A stretch of DNA of 64,000 nucleotides, taken from positions 5,580,001 to 5,644,000 of the forward strand of contig OX328109.1 in NCBI GenBank assembly GCA_946811185.2, given 5' to 3'. The translations under genes and the position numbers were made by a program. This DNA is from Hippopus hippopus. Its lineage: Eukaryota > Mollusca > Bivalvia > Cardiida > Cardiidae. The notes beneath the pieces are model-generated. The model saw nothing but the letters and a program-made list of their open reading frames with translations. It had not been told where the DNA came from and did not search any database. Shown in pieces: positions 13,534-25,390 of the stretch; the first letter of the stretch is position 1; each line of letters begins with the position of its first letter.

Positions 13534-14425
13534 GAGCAACAGAAGTGGCCAGATACAGACAGAATATAGGGGGCAAATGAATAGAGAAGACAGGACAAAG
13601 AAGTTGAAGAAGCCCTTAATCTTAAGCTTGTTCAAGAAAGGGAACTTATTTCACCAAAAAAAATAAGAAAATACCTGAATATTCACAACATGAAAACAGT
13701 GTAACATCTCCACATAAAAACAGTGTAACATCTCCAGTCACACAGATAGCTTGCCAAACTTTGATGATTTTGCAGCCACAGCGAAGCCGTTCGATCTTCG
13801 GTCACAGAGTCTGAAAAAGACGGGGAATAATTTTACAGGGAATTGCATCATCAACATGGGGAAAATGCTGGAAACCATCAACACTCTCATGAAAGAGTAT
13901 CCTGTACAAAATGTGGAATGGTTGATATACTCTACAAGTCTGAAAATAACAATGGCCCTGTTATGAAGTTGCACTTTCACTGCAGGACATGTAGATATGA
14001 ATCAAAGAGAATGAATAAGTAAGATGAAATACCCAAAACAATGCAAGCATCTATCAATACTAACCTCATTGTGTAACTGGACACAAAAACAGTTACAACA
14101 CATCTCAAGAATAGTGTTTCATAGTAAAGTGCTTAAAAAGATGAACTGCTAAAAGAAAAAGAGGCATGCTGTCCAAGCAAGACTTAAACATAAGCACCTC
14201 ATGATGCAGGAAAGTAGCTATTCTGAACCTGACTATGTGAAAGGGGCCTTAGACCAGAACAATCAAACATATGCCTGGAGACCAAAATAAGCTAACTCAT
14301 TACCCAAGACAGAAATAAGATAAATAAGGAAGTAAACAAGAAATAAAAGAGAACATGGGCAGTAACTCTGTCTAGTGCATAGCAGCACTACTGATGAGGC
14401 CTGATGCTGGCCGAAACAGAGAGAC

Positions 14426-14456
<31 letters not shown>

Positions 14457-16912
14457 AAGAGAGAGAGAGAGGGAGAAGTGTGTGTATGGGGGGGGATCCT
14501 ATATGTGATTAAGAACTGCTTCTGCAATATTTTCATGGGAAGAAAAACAGGAGAGAGAGAGAGAGAGACAGGCAGACAGAGACAGAGAGTGAGAAAGACA
14601 GAGAGTGAAAGGCATGAAAGGCATAGAAAGTAATTGATTCTTGGAAGGGTCCTGTACATAATTCTGGCTCCTTCTGCCACAATGTTTTCATAAGGGGGGG
14701 GGAGGGGAAAGACAGATAAACACAGGTTTGGGGATATTAGAGACAGCTGGACAAACAATAGAATAGGAAAAAATATGCAAAGAGGATTAAAGGTATTAAA
14801 TGGTACTTACAGCCCCTCAAGTCCAACAGGCCGTCCGGCTCCTTTTGCCGCAATGAATTTACACAGCCAATACAAATGCCCCTGTCAAATCAATGTTTCC
14901 TACCATTTTCAACAACACTTTCCTTCAGGTTCATATGGTCTGTATTAACACAAAGCTTGAAATTACAGAGGTGCCCTTCATGAAACTTTGGTCAACATTC
15001 AGAAATTTCCTATTCACCATAACTGTCATTATGTGGGCTGTTTGGTTTGAAACCCAGCCCGACAGAGATAACTTGGTTCCTTGAATCTGAATTGCACCTA
15101 TCAGGTCTTACTTACACTACAAATCCAGAACAAGTATTTTCCATTTGCATGCAATTCAGATGCATTTTCAAGTTTTTTCTGTCATCTCATTAAAAATAAA
15201 TCAATTTCAAATTCTAATATAAAAGAATTTAAATTAAAATTTAACAATTCAAAATGAAAATTAAATCACTTATCTGAAAAGGTATTCAACTGTTTAGTAT
15301 TTGAAAACTTGAAGACAAAGCGGCCATAGATTTCTTCCGGTGCAAAAGACTTTTTGACAACATTCTCGGCATACCGGTCCGAAAACTTTGAAATTTCGCT
15401 GCTTTAAATTCTAAATTTAATTAAAAATTTAAATTCTACATACCTCAGCCCAACTTTTGATAGAATCCTGTTTCAAGGCCTCTCAGTTACTTGAGTACCA
15501 AATTTCAGCTGGTTATGCCTGAAAATAAAGTCACTAGACAGTTTCTCGTACTTTCACTTCTCACTCATGTAGGTGTCACACCACTGGTTTTTGGCCATAT
15601 TGAAAATAGAGTGAAATTGGCCATCTTTGAAGCTTCGCAGATCGCTTAATGGCAAACATTTTGCTTTTCCGTCTCTTGCTGTCTAAAGTACGTCCTTAGT
15701 CCTTCAAAAAATGCATTAAAAACAACATGTCAACAGATTGCGTTTTTCGCTAAATCCCAACAATTACGGGCACCCTAGAATTTTCCCTCTCAAAAACACC
15801 GGTTCAGCCCCATGACCCCAATTTTTTGTTCCTCCAGTGACACAAAATAGTCCACTCAATATACAATAAAAACACATCTAAGTGGTCCCCCACTGCCTAA
15901 ATTTGAAGCAAATCTAAATTATATACCACTAAGCCCTCTTAGCTCCATAGAACAGTGCAACAAAAGTGCTACTGCAAATTTTCACATGGGACTACTTTTG
16001 ACTACTACGAACCGGAAGCAGTCTCGCAGTGGTGCGACACCTATATAAAATAGAATTTTACTTTCGAGTCCATTTTTTTTAGCGTTTTAGCTGAATCTGG
16101 TAATTGCGACAAGGAAAAAATTAGCCGGAAAGAAATCAAAGCCATTTTCAAAGAGAAAACCTATTTTGTTTAACATGACTGTTTTTGCGGCCAAAACCCT
16201 TAAAAAACGGAAATTTTAAGCCCAGTGACTACTCCTACAAAATCAAGCATATCTCAGTCAAAACCAAATGGATTTACATGAAATAAAAAGTTCATTGTTC
16301 TAGACCCTTTTGTCTGTCTTTTTAACCCATTTTCATTTATATATATTGAAAACATTGCATGAAAAGTAGCCGTTTGACCAAAAAAAACCTCATTCCGAGG
16401 GCTAAAATTAAGGGTTTTCTTCATATCTTTTCTCTATAATTTTCCATGTGACCAGCCAAATGCACATTTCTTAGCTTTTTATTCAAAAGTCAAGCATTAT
16501 CAGTCAAAATGAGGTTGGAATATATGAAAGAAGGAATGTAGATGGCCTTTATAGAACATGACAGACATGCACCTTAATCTTCATGAAATACCAGTACTGC
16601 AAAATGTATGTACACATGGCTCCTTTTGTCGCAATGTTTTCATCTATGACAAATGATGAGTAATTTCTACAGACCAGACTATTATGATGTAACCAGCTCA
16701 AAACTCTGATAAAGTAGCAGGCCCTTTTCAAACATCCAGACAGCTGGAATTTATTACATAGGCCTAGCTGGGCTTATCAGAAACTGTCGAATCAGGATAG
16801 CGTATTGGGTAAGTAGGTCATAGGGTGGATAGATTTGAGTGAATGAAAGAAAGAAAGCAAAGTATAAAAGACCATACTTATCCAGATTCACTCATTATGA
16901 AAGAAGAAAACA
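13534..16912. repeat. Array 1, copy 5 (mosaic)
   Basis: 3379 bp. The left half (short GA tract, GTTTGG near 15040) is of the copy 2/6 type. The right half (CTCATGTAGG near 15566, AAACATTTTGC near 15655) is of the copy 3/4 type. The switch lies between about 15040 and 15566. Candidate exon at 13839-14018. Confidence 0.95.
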
Positions 16913-17804
16913 GAGCAACAGAAGTGGCCAGATACAGACAGAATATAGGGGGCAAATGAATAGAGAAGACAGGACAAAGAAGTTGAAGAAGCCCTTAATC
17001 TTAAGCTTGTTCAAGAAAGGGAACTTATTTCACCAAAAAAAATAAGAAAATACCTGAATATTCACAACATGAAAACAGTGTAACATCTCCACATAAAAAC
17101 AGTGTAACATCTCCAGTCACACAGATAGCTTGCCAAACTTTGATGATTTTGCAGCCACAGCGAAGCCGTTCGATCTTCGGTCACAGAGTCTGAAAAAGAC
17201 GGGGAATAATTTTACAGGGAATTGCATCATCAACATGGGGAAAATGCTGGAAACCATCAACACTCTCATGAAAGAGTATCCTGTACAAAATGTGGAATGG
17301 TTGATATACTCTACAAGTCTGAAAATAACAATGGCCCTGTTATGAAGTTGCACTTTCACTGCAGGACATGTAGATATGAATCAAAGAGAATGAATAAGTA
17401 AGATGAAATACCCAAAACAATGCAAGCATCTATCAATACTAACCTCATTGTGTAACTGGACACAAAAACAGTTACAACACATCTCAAGAATAGTGTTTCA
17501 TAGTAAAGTGCTTAAAAAGATGAACTGCTAAAAGAAAAAGAGGCATGCTGTCCAAGCAAGACTTAAACATAAGCACCTCATGATGCAGGAAAGTAGCTAT
17601 TCTGAACCTGACTATGTGAAAGGGGCCTTAGACCAGAACAATCAAACATATGCCTGGAGACCAAAATAAGCTAACTCATTACCCAAGACAGAAATAAGAT
17701 AAATAAGGAAGTAAACAAGAAATAAAAGAGAACATGGGCAGTAACTCTGTCTAGTGCATAGCAGCACTACTGATGAGGCCTGATGCTGGCCGAAACAGAG
17801 AGAC

Positions 17805-17835
<31 letters not shown>

Positions 17836-20291
17836 AAGAGAGAGAGAGAGGGAGAAGTGTGTGTATGGGGGGGGATCCTATATGTGATTAAGAACTGCTT
17901 CTGCAATATTTTCATGGGAAGAAAAACAGGAGAGAGAGAGAGAGAGACAGGCAGACAGAGACAGAGAGTGAGAAAGACAGAGAGTGAAAGGCATGAAAGG
18001 CATAGAAAGTAATTGATTCTTGGAAGGGTCCTGTACATAATTCTGGCTCCTTCTGCCACAATGTTTTCATAAGGGGGGGGGAGGGGAAAGACAGATAAAC
18101 ACAGGTTTGGGGATATTAGAGACAGCTGGACAAACAATAGAATAGGAAAAAATATGCAAAGAGGATTAAAGGTATTAAATGGTACTTACAGCCCCTCAAG
18201 TCCAACAGGCCGTCCGGCTCCTTTTGCCGCAATGAATTTACACAGCCAATACAAATGCCCCTGTCAAATCAATGTTTCCTACCATTTTCAACAACACTTT
18301 CCTTCAGGTTCATATGGTCTGTATTAACACAAAGCTTGAAATTACAGAGGTGCCCTTCATGAAACTTTGGTCAACATTCAGAAATTTCCTATTCACCATA
18401 ACTGTCATTATGTGGGCTGTTTGGTTTGAAACCCAGCCCGACAGAGATAACTTGGTTCCTTGAATCTGAATTGCACCTATCAGGTCTTACTTACACTACA
18501 AATCCAGAACAAGTATTTTCCATTTGCATGCAATTCAGATGCATTTTCAAGTTTTTTCTGTCATCTCATTAAAAATAAATCAATTTCAAATTCTAATATA
18601 AAAGAATTTAAATTAAAATTTAACAATTCAAAATGAAAATTAAATCACTTATCTGAAAAGGTATTCAACTGTTTAGTATTTGAAAACTTGAAGACAAAGC
18701 GGCCATAGATTTCTTCCGGTGCAAAAGACTTTTTGACAACATTCTCGGCATACCGGTCCGAAAACTTTGAAATTTCGCTGCTTTAAATTCTAAATTTAAT
18801 TAAAAATTTAAATTCTACATACCTCAGCCCAACTTTTGATAGAATCCTGTTTCAAGGCCTCTCAGTTACTTGAGTACCAAATTTCAGCTGGTTATGCCTG
18901 AAAATAAAGTCACTAGACAGTTTCTCGTACTTTCACTTCTCACTCATATAGGTGTCACACCACTGGTTTTTGGCCATATTGAAAATAGAGTGAAATTGGT
19001 CATCTTTGAAGCTTCGCAGATCGCATAATGGCAAACCTTTTGCTTTTCCGTCTCTTGCTGTCTAAAGTACGTCCTTAGTCCTTCAAAAAATGCATTAAAA
19101 ACAACATGTCAACAGATTGCGTTTTTCGCTAAATCCCAACAATTACGGGCACCCTAGAATTTTCCCTCTCAAAAACACCGGTTCAGCCCCATGACCCCAA
19201 TTTTTTGTTCCTCCAGTGACACAAAATAGTCCACTCAAAATACAATAAAAACACATCTAAGTGGTCCCCCACTGCCTAAATTTGAAGCAAATCTAAATTA
19301 TATACCACTAAGCCCTCTTAGCTCCATAGAACAGTGCAACAAAAGCGCTACTGCAAATTTTCACATGGGACTACTTTTGACTACTACGAACCGGAAGCAG
19401 TCTCGCAGTGGTGCGACACCTATATAAAATAGAATTTTACTTTCGAGTCCATTTTTTTTAGCGTTTTAGCTGAATCTGGTAATTGCGACAAGGAAAAAAT
19501 TAGCCGGAAAGAAATCAAAGCCATTTTCAAAGAGAAAACCTATTTTGTTTAACATGACTGTTTTTGCGGCCAAGACCCTTAAAAAACGGAAATTTTAAGC
19601 CCAGTGACTACTCCTACAAAATCAAGCATATCTCAGTCAAAACCAAATGGATTTACATGAAATAAAAAGTTCATTGTTCTAGACCCTTTTGTCTGTCTTT
19701 TTAACCCTTTTTCATTTATATATATTGAAAACATTGCATGAAAAGTAGCCGTTTGACCAAAAAAAACCTCATTCCGAGGGCTAAAATTAAGGGTTTTCTT
19801 CATATCTTTTCTCTATAATTTTCCATGTGACCAGCCAAATGCACATTTCTTAGCTTTTTATTCAAAAGTCAAGCATTATCAGTCAAAATGAGGTTGGAAT
19901 ATATGAAAGAAGGAATGTAGATGGCCTTTATAGAACATGACAGACATGCACCTTAATCTTCATGAAATACCAGTACTGCAAAATGTATGTACACATGGCT
20001 CCTTTTGTCGCAATGTTTTCATCTATGACAAATGATGAGTAATTTCTACAGACCAGACTATTATGATGTAACCAGCTCAAAACTCTGATAAAGTAGCAGG
20101 CCCTTTTCAAACATCCAGACAGCTGGAATTTATTACATAGGCCTAGCTGGGCTTATCAGAAACTGTCGAATCAGGATAGCGTATTGGGTAAGTAGGTCAT
20201 AGGGTGGATAGATTTGAGTGAATGAAAGAAAGAAAGCAAAGTATAAAAGACCATACTTATCCAGATTCACTCATTATGAAAGAAGAAAACA
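16913..20291. repeat. Array 1, copy 6
   Basis: 3379 bp. Shares CTCATATAGG, GGTCATC and GCATAATGG with copy 2. Private changes include ACTCAAAATAC near 19235 and GGCCAAGACCC near 19568. It shares AAAAGCGCT with copy 7. Candidate exon at 17218-17397. Confidence 0.95.
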
Positions 20292-21182
20292 GAGCAACAG
20301 AAGTGGCCAGATACAGACAGAATATAGGGGGCAAATGAATAGAGAAGACAGGACAAAGAAGTTGAAGAAGCCCTTAATCTTAAGCTTGTTCAAGAAAGGG
20401 AACTTATTTCACCAAAAAAATAAGAAAATACCTGAATATTCACAACATGAAAACAGTGTAACATCTCCACATAAAAACAGTGTAACATCTCCAGTCACAC
20501 AGATAGCTTGCCAAACTTTGATGATTTTGCAGCCACAGCGAAGCCGTTCGATCTTCGGTCACAGAGTCTGAAAAAGACGGGGAATAATTTTACAGGGAAT
20601 TGCATCATCAACATGGGGAAAATGCTGGAAACCATCAACACTCTCATGAAAGAGTATCCTGTACAAAATGTGGAATGGTTGATATACTCTACAAGTCTGA
20701 AAATAACAATGGCCCTGTTATGAAGTTGCACTTTCACTGCAGGACATGTAGATATGAATCAAAGAGAATGAATAAGTAAGATGAAATACCCAAAACAATG
20801 CAAGCATCTATCAATACTAACCTCATTGTGTAACTGGACACAAAAACAGTTACAACACATCTCAAGAATAGTGTTTCATAGTAAAGTGCTTAAAAAGATG
20901 AACTGCTAAAAGAAAAAGAGGCATGCTGTCCAAGCAAGACTTAAACATAAGCACCTCATGATGCAGGAAAGTAGCTATTCTGAACCTGACTATGTGAAAG
21001 GGGCCTTAGACCAGAACAATCAAACATATGCCTGGAGACCAAAATAAGCTAACTCATTACCCAAGACAGAAATAAGATAAATAAGGAAGTAAACAAGAAA
21101 TAAAAGAGAACATGGGCAGTAACTCTGTCTAGTGCATAGCAGCACTACTGATGAGGCCTGATGCTGGCCGAAACAGAGAGAC

Positions 21183-21214
<32 letters not shown>

Positions 21215-22783
21215 GGAGAAGTGTGTGTATGGGGGGGGGGATCCTATATGTGATTAAGAACTGCTTCTGCAATATTTTCATGGGAAGAAAAACAGGAGAG
21301 AGAGAGAGACAGGCAGACAGAGACAGAGAGTGAGAAAGACAGAGAGTGAAAGGCATGAAAGGCATAGAAAGTAATTGATTCTTGGAAGGGTCCTGTACAT
21401 AATTCTGGCTCCTTCTTCCACAATGTTTTCATAAGGGGGGGGGGAGGGGAAAGACAGATAAACACAGGTTTGGGGATATTAGAGACAGCTGGACAAACAA
21501 TAGAATAGGAAAAAATATGCAAAGAGGATTAAAGGTATTAAATGGTACTTACAGCCCCTCAAGTCCAACAGGCCGTCCGGCTCCTTTTGCCGCAATGAAT
21601 TTACACAGCCAATACAAATGCCCCTGTCAAATCAATGTTTCCTACCATTTTCAACAACACTTTCCTTCAGGTTCATATGGTCTGTATTAACACAAAGCTT
21701 GAAATTACAGAGGTGCCCTTCATGAAACTTTGGTCAACATTCAGAAATTTCCTATTCACCATAACTGTCATTATGTGGGCTGTTTGGTTTGAAACCCAGC
21801 CCGACAGAGATAACTTGGTTCCTTGAATCTGAATTGCACCTATCAGGTCTTACTTACACTACAAATCCAGAACAAGTATTTTCCATTTGCATGCAATTCA
21901 GATGCATTTTCAAGTTTTTTCTGTCATCTCATTAAAAATAAATCAATTTCAAATTCTAATATAAAAGAATTTAAATTAAAATTTAACAATTCAAAATGAA
22001 AATTAAATCACTTATCTGAAAAGGTATTCAACTGTTTAGTATTTGAAAACTTGAAGACAAAGCGGCCATAGATTTCTTCCGGTGCAAAAGACTTTTTGAC
22101 AACATTCTCGGCATACCGGTCCGAAAACTTTGAAATTTCGCTGCTTTAAATTCTAAATTTAATTAAAAATTTAAATTCTACATACCTCAGCCCAACTTTT
22201 GATAGAATCCTGTTTCAAGGCCTCTCAGTTACTTGAGTACCAAATTTCAGCTGGTTATGCCTGAAAATAAAGTCACTAGACAGTTTCTCGTACTTTCACT
22301 TCTCACTCATATAGGTGTCACACCACTGGTTTTTGGCCATATTGAAAATAGAGTGAAATTGGCCATCTTTGAAGCTTCGCAGATCGCTTAATGGCAAACC
22401 TTTTGCTTTTCCGTCTCTTGCTGTCTAAAGTACGTCCTTAGTCCTTCAAAAAATGCATTAAAAACAACATGTCAACAGATTGCGTTTTTCGCTAAATCCC
22501 AACAATTACGGGCACCCTAGAATTTTCCCTCTCAAAAACACCGGTTCAGCCCCATGACCCCAATTCTTTGTTCCTCCAGTGACACAAAATAGTCCACTCA
22601 ATATACAATAAAAACACATCTAAGTGGTCCCCCACTGCCTAAATTTGAAGCAAATCTAAATTATATACCACTAAGCCCTCTTAGCTCCATAGAACAGTGC
22701 AACAAAAGCGCTACTGCAAATTTTCACATGGGACTACTTTTGACTACTACGAACCGGAAGCAGTCTCGCAGTGGTGCGACACC
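20292..22783. repeat. Array 1, copy 7 (truncated, array end)
   Basis: 2492 bp of the unit. It has the shortest GA tracts and private changes (CTTCTTCCAC near 21413, CAATTCTTTG near 22561). Homology to the other copies stops at 22783, directly after the terminal inverted repeat GTGCGACACC of the internal 470-bp element; what follows is unrelated. Candidate exon at 20596-20775. Confidence 0.95.
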
Positions 22784-23066
22784 GATAGAGCTTCAAAGGC
22801 CTGTGGTAGTACCGGAGAGGAATCAAGGGAAATAACTGAAGAATGACCTTCATTACTATTCGTCCCATAATGTTTGCAAACTCTGTTTAAAACGTGGGTG
22901 ATTGGGGTTTTACCCTTCAGCAAACAATCCCTGAGGGTTAAAGAAAACATTGTGGGAAAAGGAGAAAATTCTGCTAACCAGCATTTCCTCCTATACCTGC
23001 AATTTTTACTGTCCTTTTAAAGCTAAATCTTATCATTTGAGCTATATTTTTTTTGACGTCTACAAA
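22784..23066. other. Junction after array 1 with family-2 MITE
   Basis: Unique sequence follows the array. A degenerate family-2 palindrome (GAAAACATTGTGGGAAAAGG at 22940-22959, then TGCTAACCAGCATTTCC) fills about 22900-23060. There is no coding frame with gene-like features. Confidence 0.6.
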
Positions 23067-23331
23067 TGAGCCATGCTATGCAAAAAGGGGCCTTAATGCA
23101 ACTGCAGAAAGTATGGATTCATGTCAGCCTGCACAGTCCGCATAGGCTGACATGGACCGAAACTTTTTGCTATTGGTCAATTTTATGCATCTCAAACGAC
23201 CATTCTACCTTAAGATCTGATCGGTTGTTAGAGGAAACGGATTTTATGGATCCACATTTATGTGATGTCTTGCTTGGTATAATTCTTCAAGGAGATGCAT
23301 TAGGCCCCCTTTCGCCAGAGCATAGGTCATT
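23067..23331. mobile_element. Family-1 MITE (CAGCCTGC/GCAGGCTG hairpin type)
   Basis: It begins TGAGCCATGCT and ends AGAGCATAGGTCA, an imperfect terminal inverted repeat. Inside is the near-palindrome GTCAGCCTGCACAGTCC...GGCTGAC. Eleven copies or part copies lie in this window: 23067-23331, 39754-40011, 40023-40288, 41978-42231, 42319-42391 with 45641-45755, 45843-46100, 47350-47622, 49515-49760, 50928-51190, 51943-52205 and 58165-58365. No coding capacity. Confidence 0.8.
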
Positions 23332-23337
23332 TAAGAA

Positions 23338-23506
23338 ATAATCTTCTTTCTATCGTGGTTTATAGTTCAATAAACCACAGTTGTGAGTTATAAGGCACAA
23401 TAAATAATCCACTAGGGCGATAGCCCGAGTGGTTTATTTATTGCGCCTCATAACTCACAACGTGGTTTATTGAACGATAAACCACGATAGAAAGAAGACT
23501 ATTTCG
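23338..23506. mobile_element. Family-5 long palindrome
   Basis: Arms starting AATAATCTTCTTTCTATCG and ending CGATAGAAAGAAGACTATT are inverted copies, with a second nested dyad (AATAAACCAC, GTGGTTTATT) and a centre near GGGCGATAGCCCG. A second copy is at 40389-40555. A hairpin-forming MITE without genes. Confidence 0.85.
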
Positions 23507-23677
23507 ATTCTAACATGACCAACTCTTAATCAAGGGAAAACAAGTTCATGCTTAGAGTAAAAACGAGGATGCAGATTACATTCCATTGAATAAATTACTT
23601 ACTAACTTAATTCAGAATGACGTCACTCTATATAGAATGACGTAGATTGTACCACGCTTTCGTTGCACTGAGTTTAT
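23507..23677. mobile_element. Left part of a small MITE split by array 2
   Basis: It starts with ATTCTAACATGAC; the inverse GTCATGTTAGAAT lies at 33221-33233, on the far side of array 2. The sequence up to the array (AGAATGACGTAGATT...TTTATA) and the sequence after it (GCCGAATTCACGTG) are contiguous in a related copy near 41183-41255. Array 2 therefore lies inside this element. Confidence 0.65.
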
Positions 23678-23685
23678 AGATAGAG

Positions 23686-23824
23686 AATAATAGGTTAGTG
23701 TCTGAAACGGGTCAAGTTTTTCGGGCAAGGCGTAGGAATTTATTAGGTGAGCCGCAGGCGAACCTAATAAATTCCGAAGCCGAGCCCGAAAAACTTGACC
23801 CATTTCAGACACGAACCTATTATT
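23686..23824. repeat. 139-bp palindrome, copy A (flipped)
   Basis: An inverted repeat with arms AATAATAGGTT...AACCTATTATT and an asymmetric interior (GGCAAGGCGTAGG on the left, CCGAAGCCGAGCC on the right). Base for base it is the reverse complement of the copy B palindrome while the surrounding unit keeps its orientation. Confidence 0.9.
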
Positions 23825-24419
23825 CTATTTTATCCTGTTACATGGTGAAATATCGACCGTGAAAAGGGGTGCCGTGAAAACTTTGTGTTTCACGGTCACT
23901 TGCTTTGTGACCGTGCTCATTTGCATAACAGCCGGAACTACTTTTGACCTAGTATTTCCTTTCCTTTTCTCGACGGTTTTATATCAGAAAATTGAAAATG
24001 CAGAAAATTAAAAAAAAATCAATATGAAATTGACTCCCTAGCGCACAAAACACACATAATTTGGTACATGATTACCAACACTCTATATCCCTTCTTCCTT
24101 CCTTGGTGTACATGAACCTGACTAAAACTTTTTTTAAAATCCAAGAATGAACAACGTGAAATGTCAAAACTTGAGCTGGAAAAGCTAAGATCAATATCTA
24201 GCAAACTTCGTTACGTGCATGAGGAAAACTGTCGGGCATGAGTATGAACCATCGACACTGAAATTATTGTGTCAAACTTATGCAGAAAGCTTAAACTTAT
24301 CCTTTGGCCTGTAAGACACGACACAATTTTTGACTTGTCAATAAAAAGAGCATTTATAGAGGAAAAACTAAACATGGCTCAAGTGATAAGATTTGTTTTT
24401 GAAAAGGTAAAGGATTAAA

Positions 24420-24534
24420 TAACTACTACAACACGTATTATAATTTTAATGTTTATGTACTGTACGACGTTTCGGCATTTGCCTTCTTCAGGAGTACATA
24501 ATAAAATCAAAACTTTTTTTTTTTTGAAAAGGTA
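24420..24534 (-). mobile_element. Short insertion with hammerhead-ribozyme-like core
   Basis: Copies B and C lack this 115-bp segment; in copy A it is bordered by a direct repeat TTTTTGAAAAGGTA (24406-24419 and 24521-24534), a target-site duplication. On the - strand, 24498 to 24456 reads TGTACT, then CTGAAGA, a short stem GGC-AAAT-GCC, GAAAC and GTC, and closes with AGTACA. CTGANGA and GAAA are the two invariant strands of the hammerhead core, TGTACT/AGTACA is a perfect six-base helix I, and GTC is a standard cleavage triplet. Helix III would be very short, as in the hammerheads described for Penelope-like elements and retrozymes. Likely a non-autonomous retroelement tail. Cleavage is inference. 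Confidence 0.55.
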
Positions 24535-24730
24535 GAATACATTGTGGGAAAAAAGAGACTGTTATTCGCCATTTTCTTCTTTTCCCACAATATTTTCTAA
24601 AGGCTTTGTTCTTGAGGTCGTTAAAACTCGGGATTGTGTGGTAAAGGACCAAAAGGCAAAAAATACCCTCATCCAATCATGAATATTTAGCTCAACACAA
24701 GAATTCCAAATAAGCAAGGATATCTTGTTA

Positions 24731-24905
24731 GCCAAACTAAAATCTCTGAAGAAACAAAGGAAAGAAAATGAACCCAACAGAGCATGTCCTCTTACAAATG
24801 ATGAGATCAACCATCTGTATGAAAAGGGTGTCCATAGTATAAGAAGCTTGTTCATAAATTTTTTATGGCTCAACAATTGTCCTATGTTTGGTATGACTTT
24901 AGGTA
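24731..24905 (+). pseudogene. DUF3504/Crypton-like tyrosine-recombinase remnant, copy A
   Basis: The open stretch starts with a Lys-rich segment (KLKSLKKQRKENEPNRA), continues with PLTNDEINHLYEKGV and then LFINFLWLNNCPMFGM. The order LT-DEI-LYEKG-V...L-N-LWLNN-FGM fits the domain shared by Crypton transposon recombinases and KCTD1/QRICH1/ZMYM-type proteins (DUF3504). Only about 60 residues are recognisable and the Arg and His-x-x-Arg catalytic part is missing, so this is a relic. Upstream pieces at 24144-24235 and 24290-24410 are Lys/Leu-rich and may be other parts of the same gene. Copy A uses a frame that is shifted by the 8-base difference from copy B. Confidence 0.45.
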
Positions 24906-25390
24906 GGTTTTTCAAATGTTACACCTAAAAAAGTCCTTCAGAACATTACATGAAGTCAAAATGAATATAAGAAACTATGTGTAACTATGGTAGGCTTAGA
25001 CAAGTTCTCTAAGCCACAAATGTTGTAAATCCTGTGAAAAAGTTGTATTTGTTAGGTCTGCACAACTGCCTATTAATTTCAATTGGCAGGTAACTGGTTT
25101 TACTCTTCCTTTTACATTATTATCTGAATCAATATGCATCAGAAAACTGATACTCCAGCAGTAAAAATAGCTCAGACCCCCGCTGAGACTTGAACTCAGA
25201 TCTCCTGGTTTCCCAGGTATTTTACTTTTAAAATACAAGGGTTTTGAGCATACAACTTAAATATCAATTTTCATCTTTTAGACAGATTCAGAATTCTAGA
25301 ACAGAGATTTATTGTTTTCAAATATTCAAATTCATACAAATTTGGCATTTCACAAATGAGTTAATTTGTCATTTAGTGAATAACTGTAAT

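Larger units (their letters stand above)
1..22783. repeat. 3.38-kb tandem array (macrosatellite), about 6.7 copies
   Basis: The same 3378-3385 bp sequence recurs head to tail seven times. Taking GAGCAACAGAAG as unit start, copies begin at 1, 3386, 6765, 10149, 13534, 16913 and 20292; the last stops after 2492 bp. Copies differ by a few substitutions, A-run length (7 or 8) and GA-tract length, so identity is very high. Each unit contains a candidate zinc-ribbon exon, GA microsatellites, an AT-rich stretch, a 470-bp element with terminal inverted repeats and degenerate halves of the AACATTGTGGGAAAAGGAG MITE. No long open frame exists in any unit. The left end is outside the window. Confidence 0.97.

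Noticed and set aside
23066..23341. 91-residue frame as a gene
   Set aside because: It runs through a family-1 MITE and its hairpin; similar frames appear in other copies.
24562..24915. 117-residue - strand frame in array 2 as a gene
   Set aside because: Antisense shadow of the DUF3504-like relic and the MITE; it is broken in copy B.
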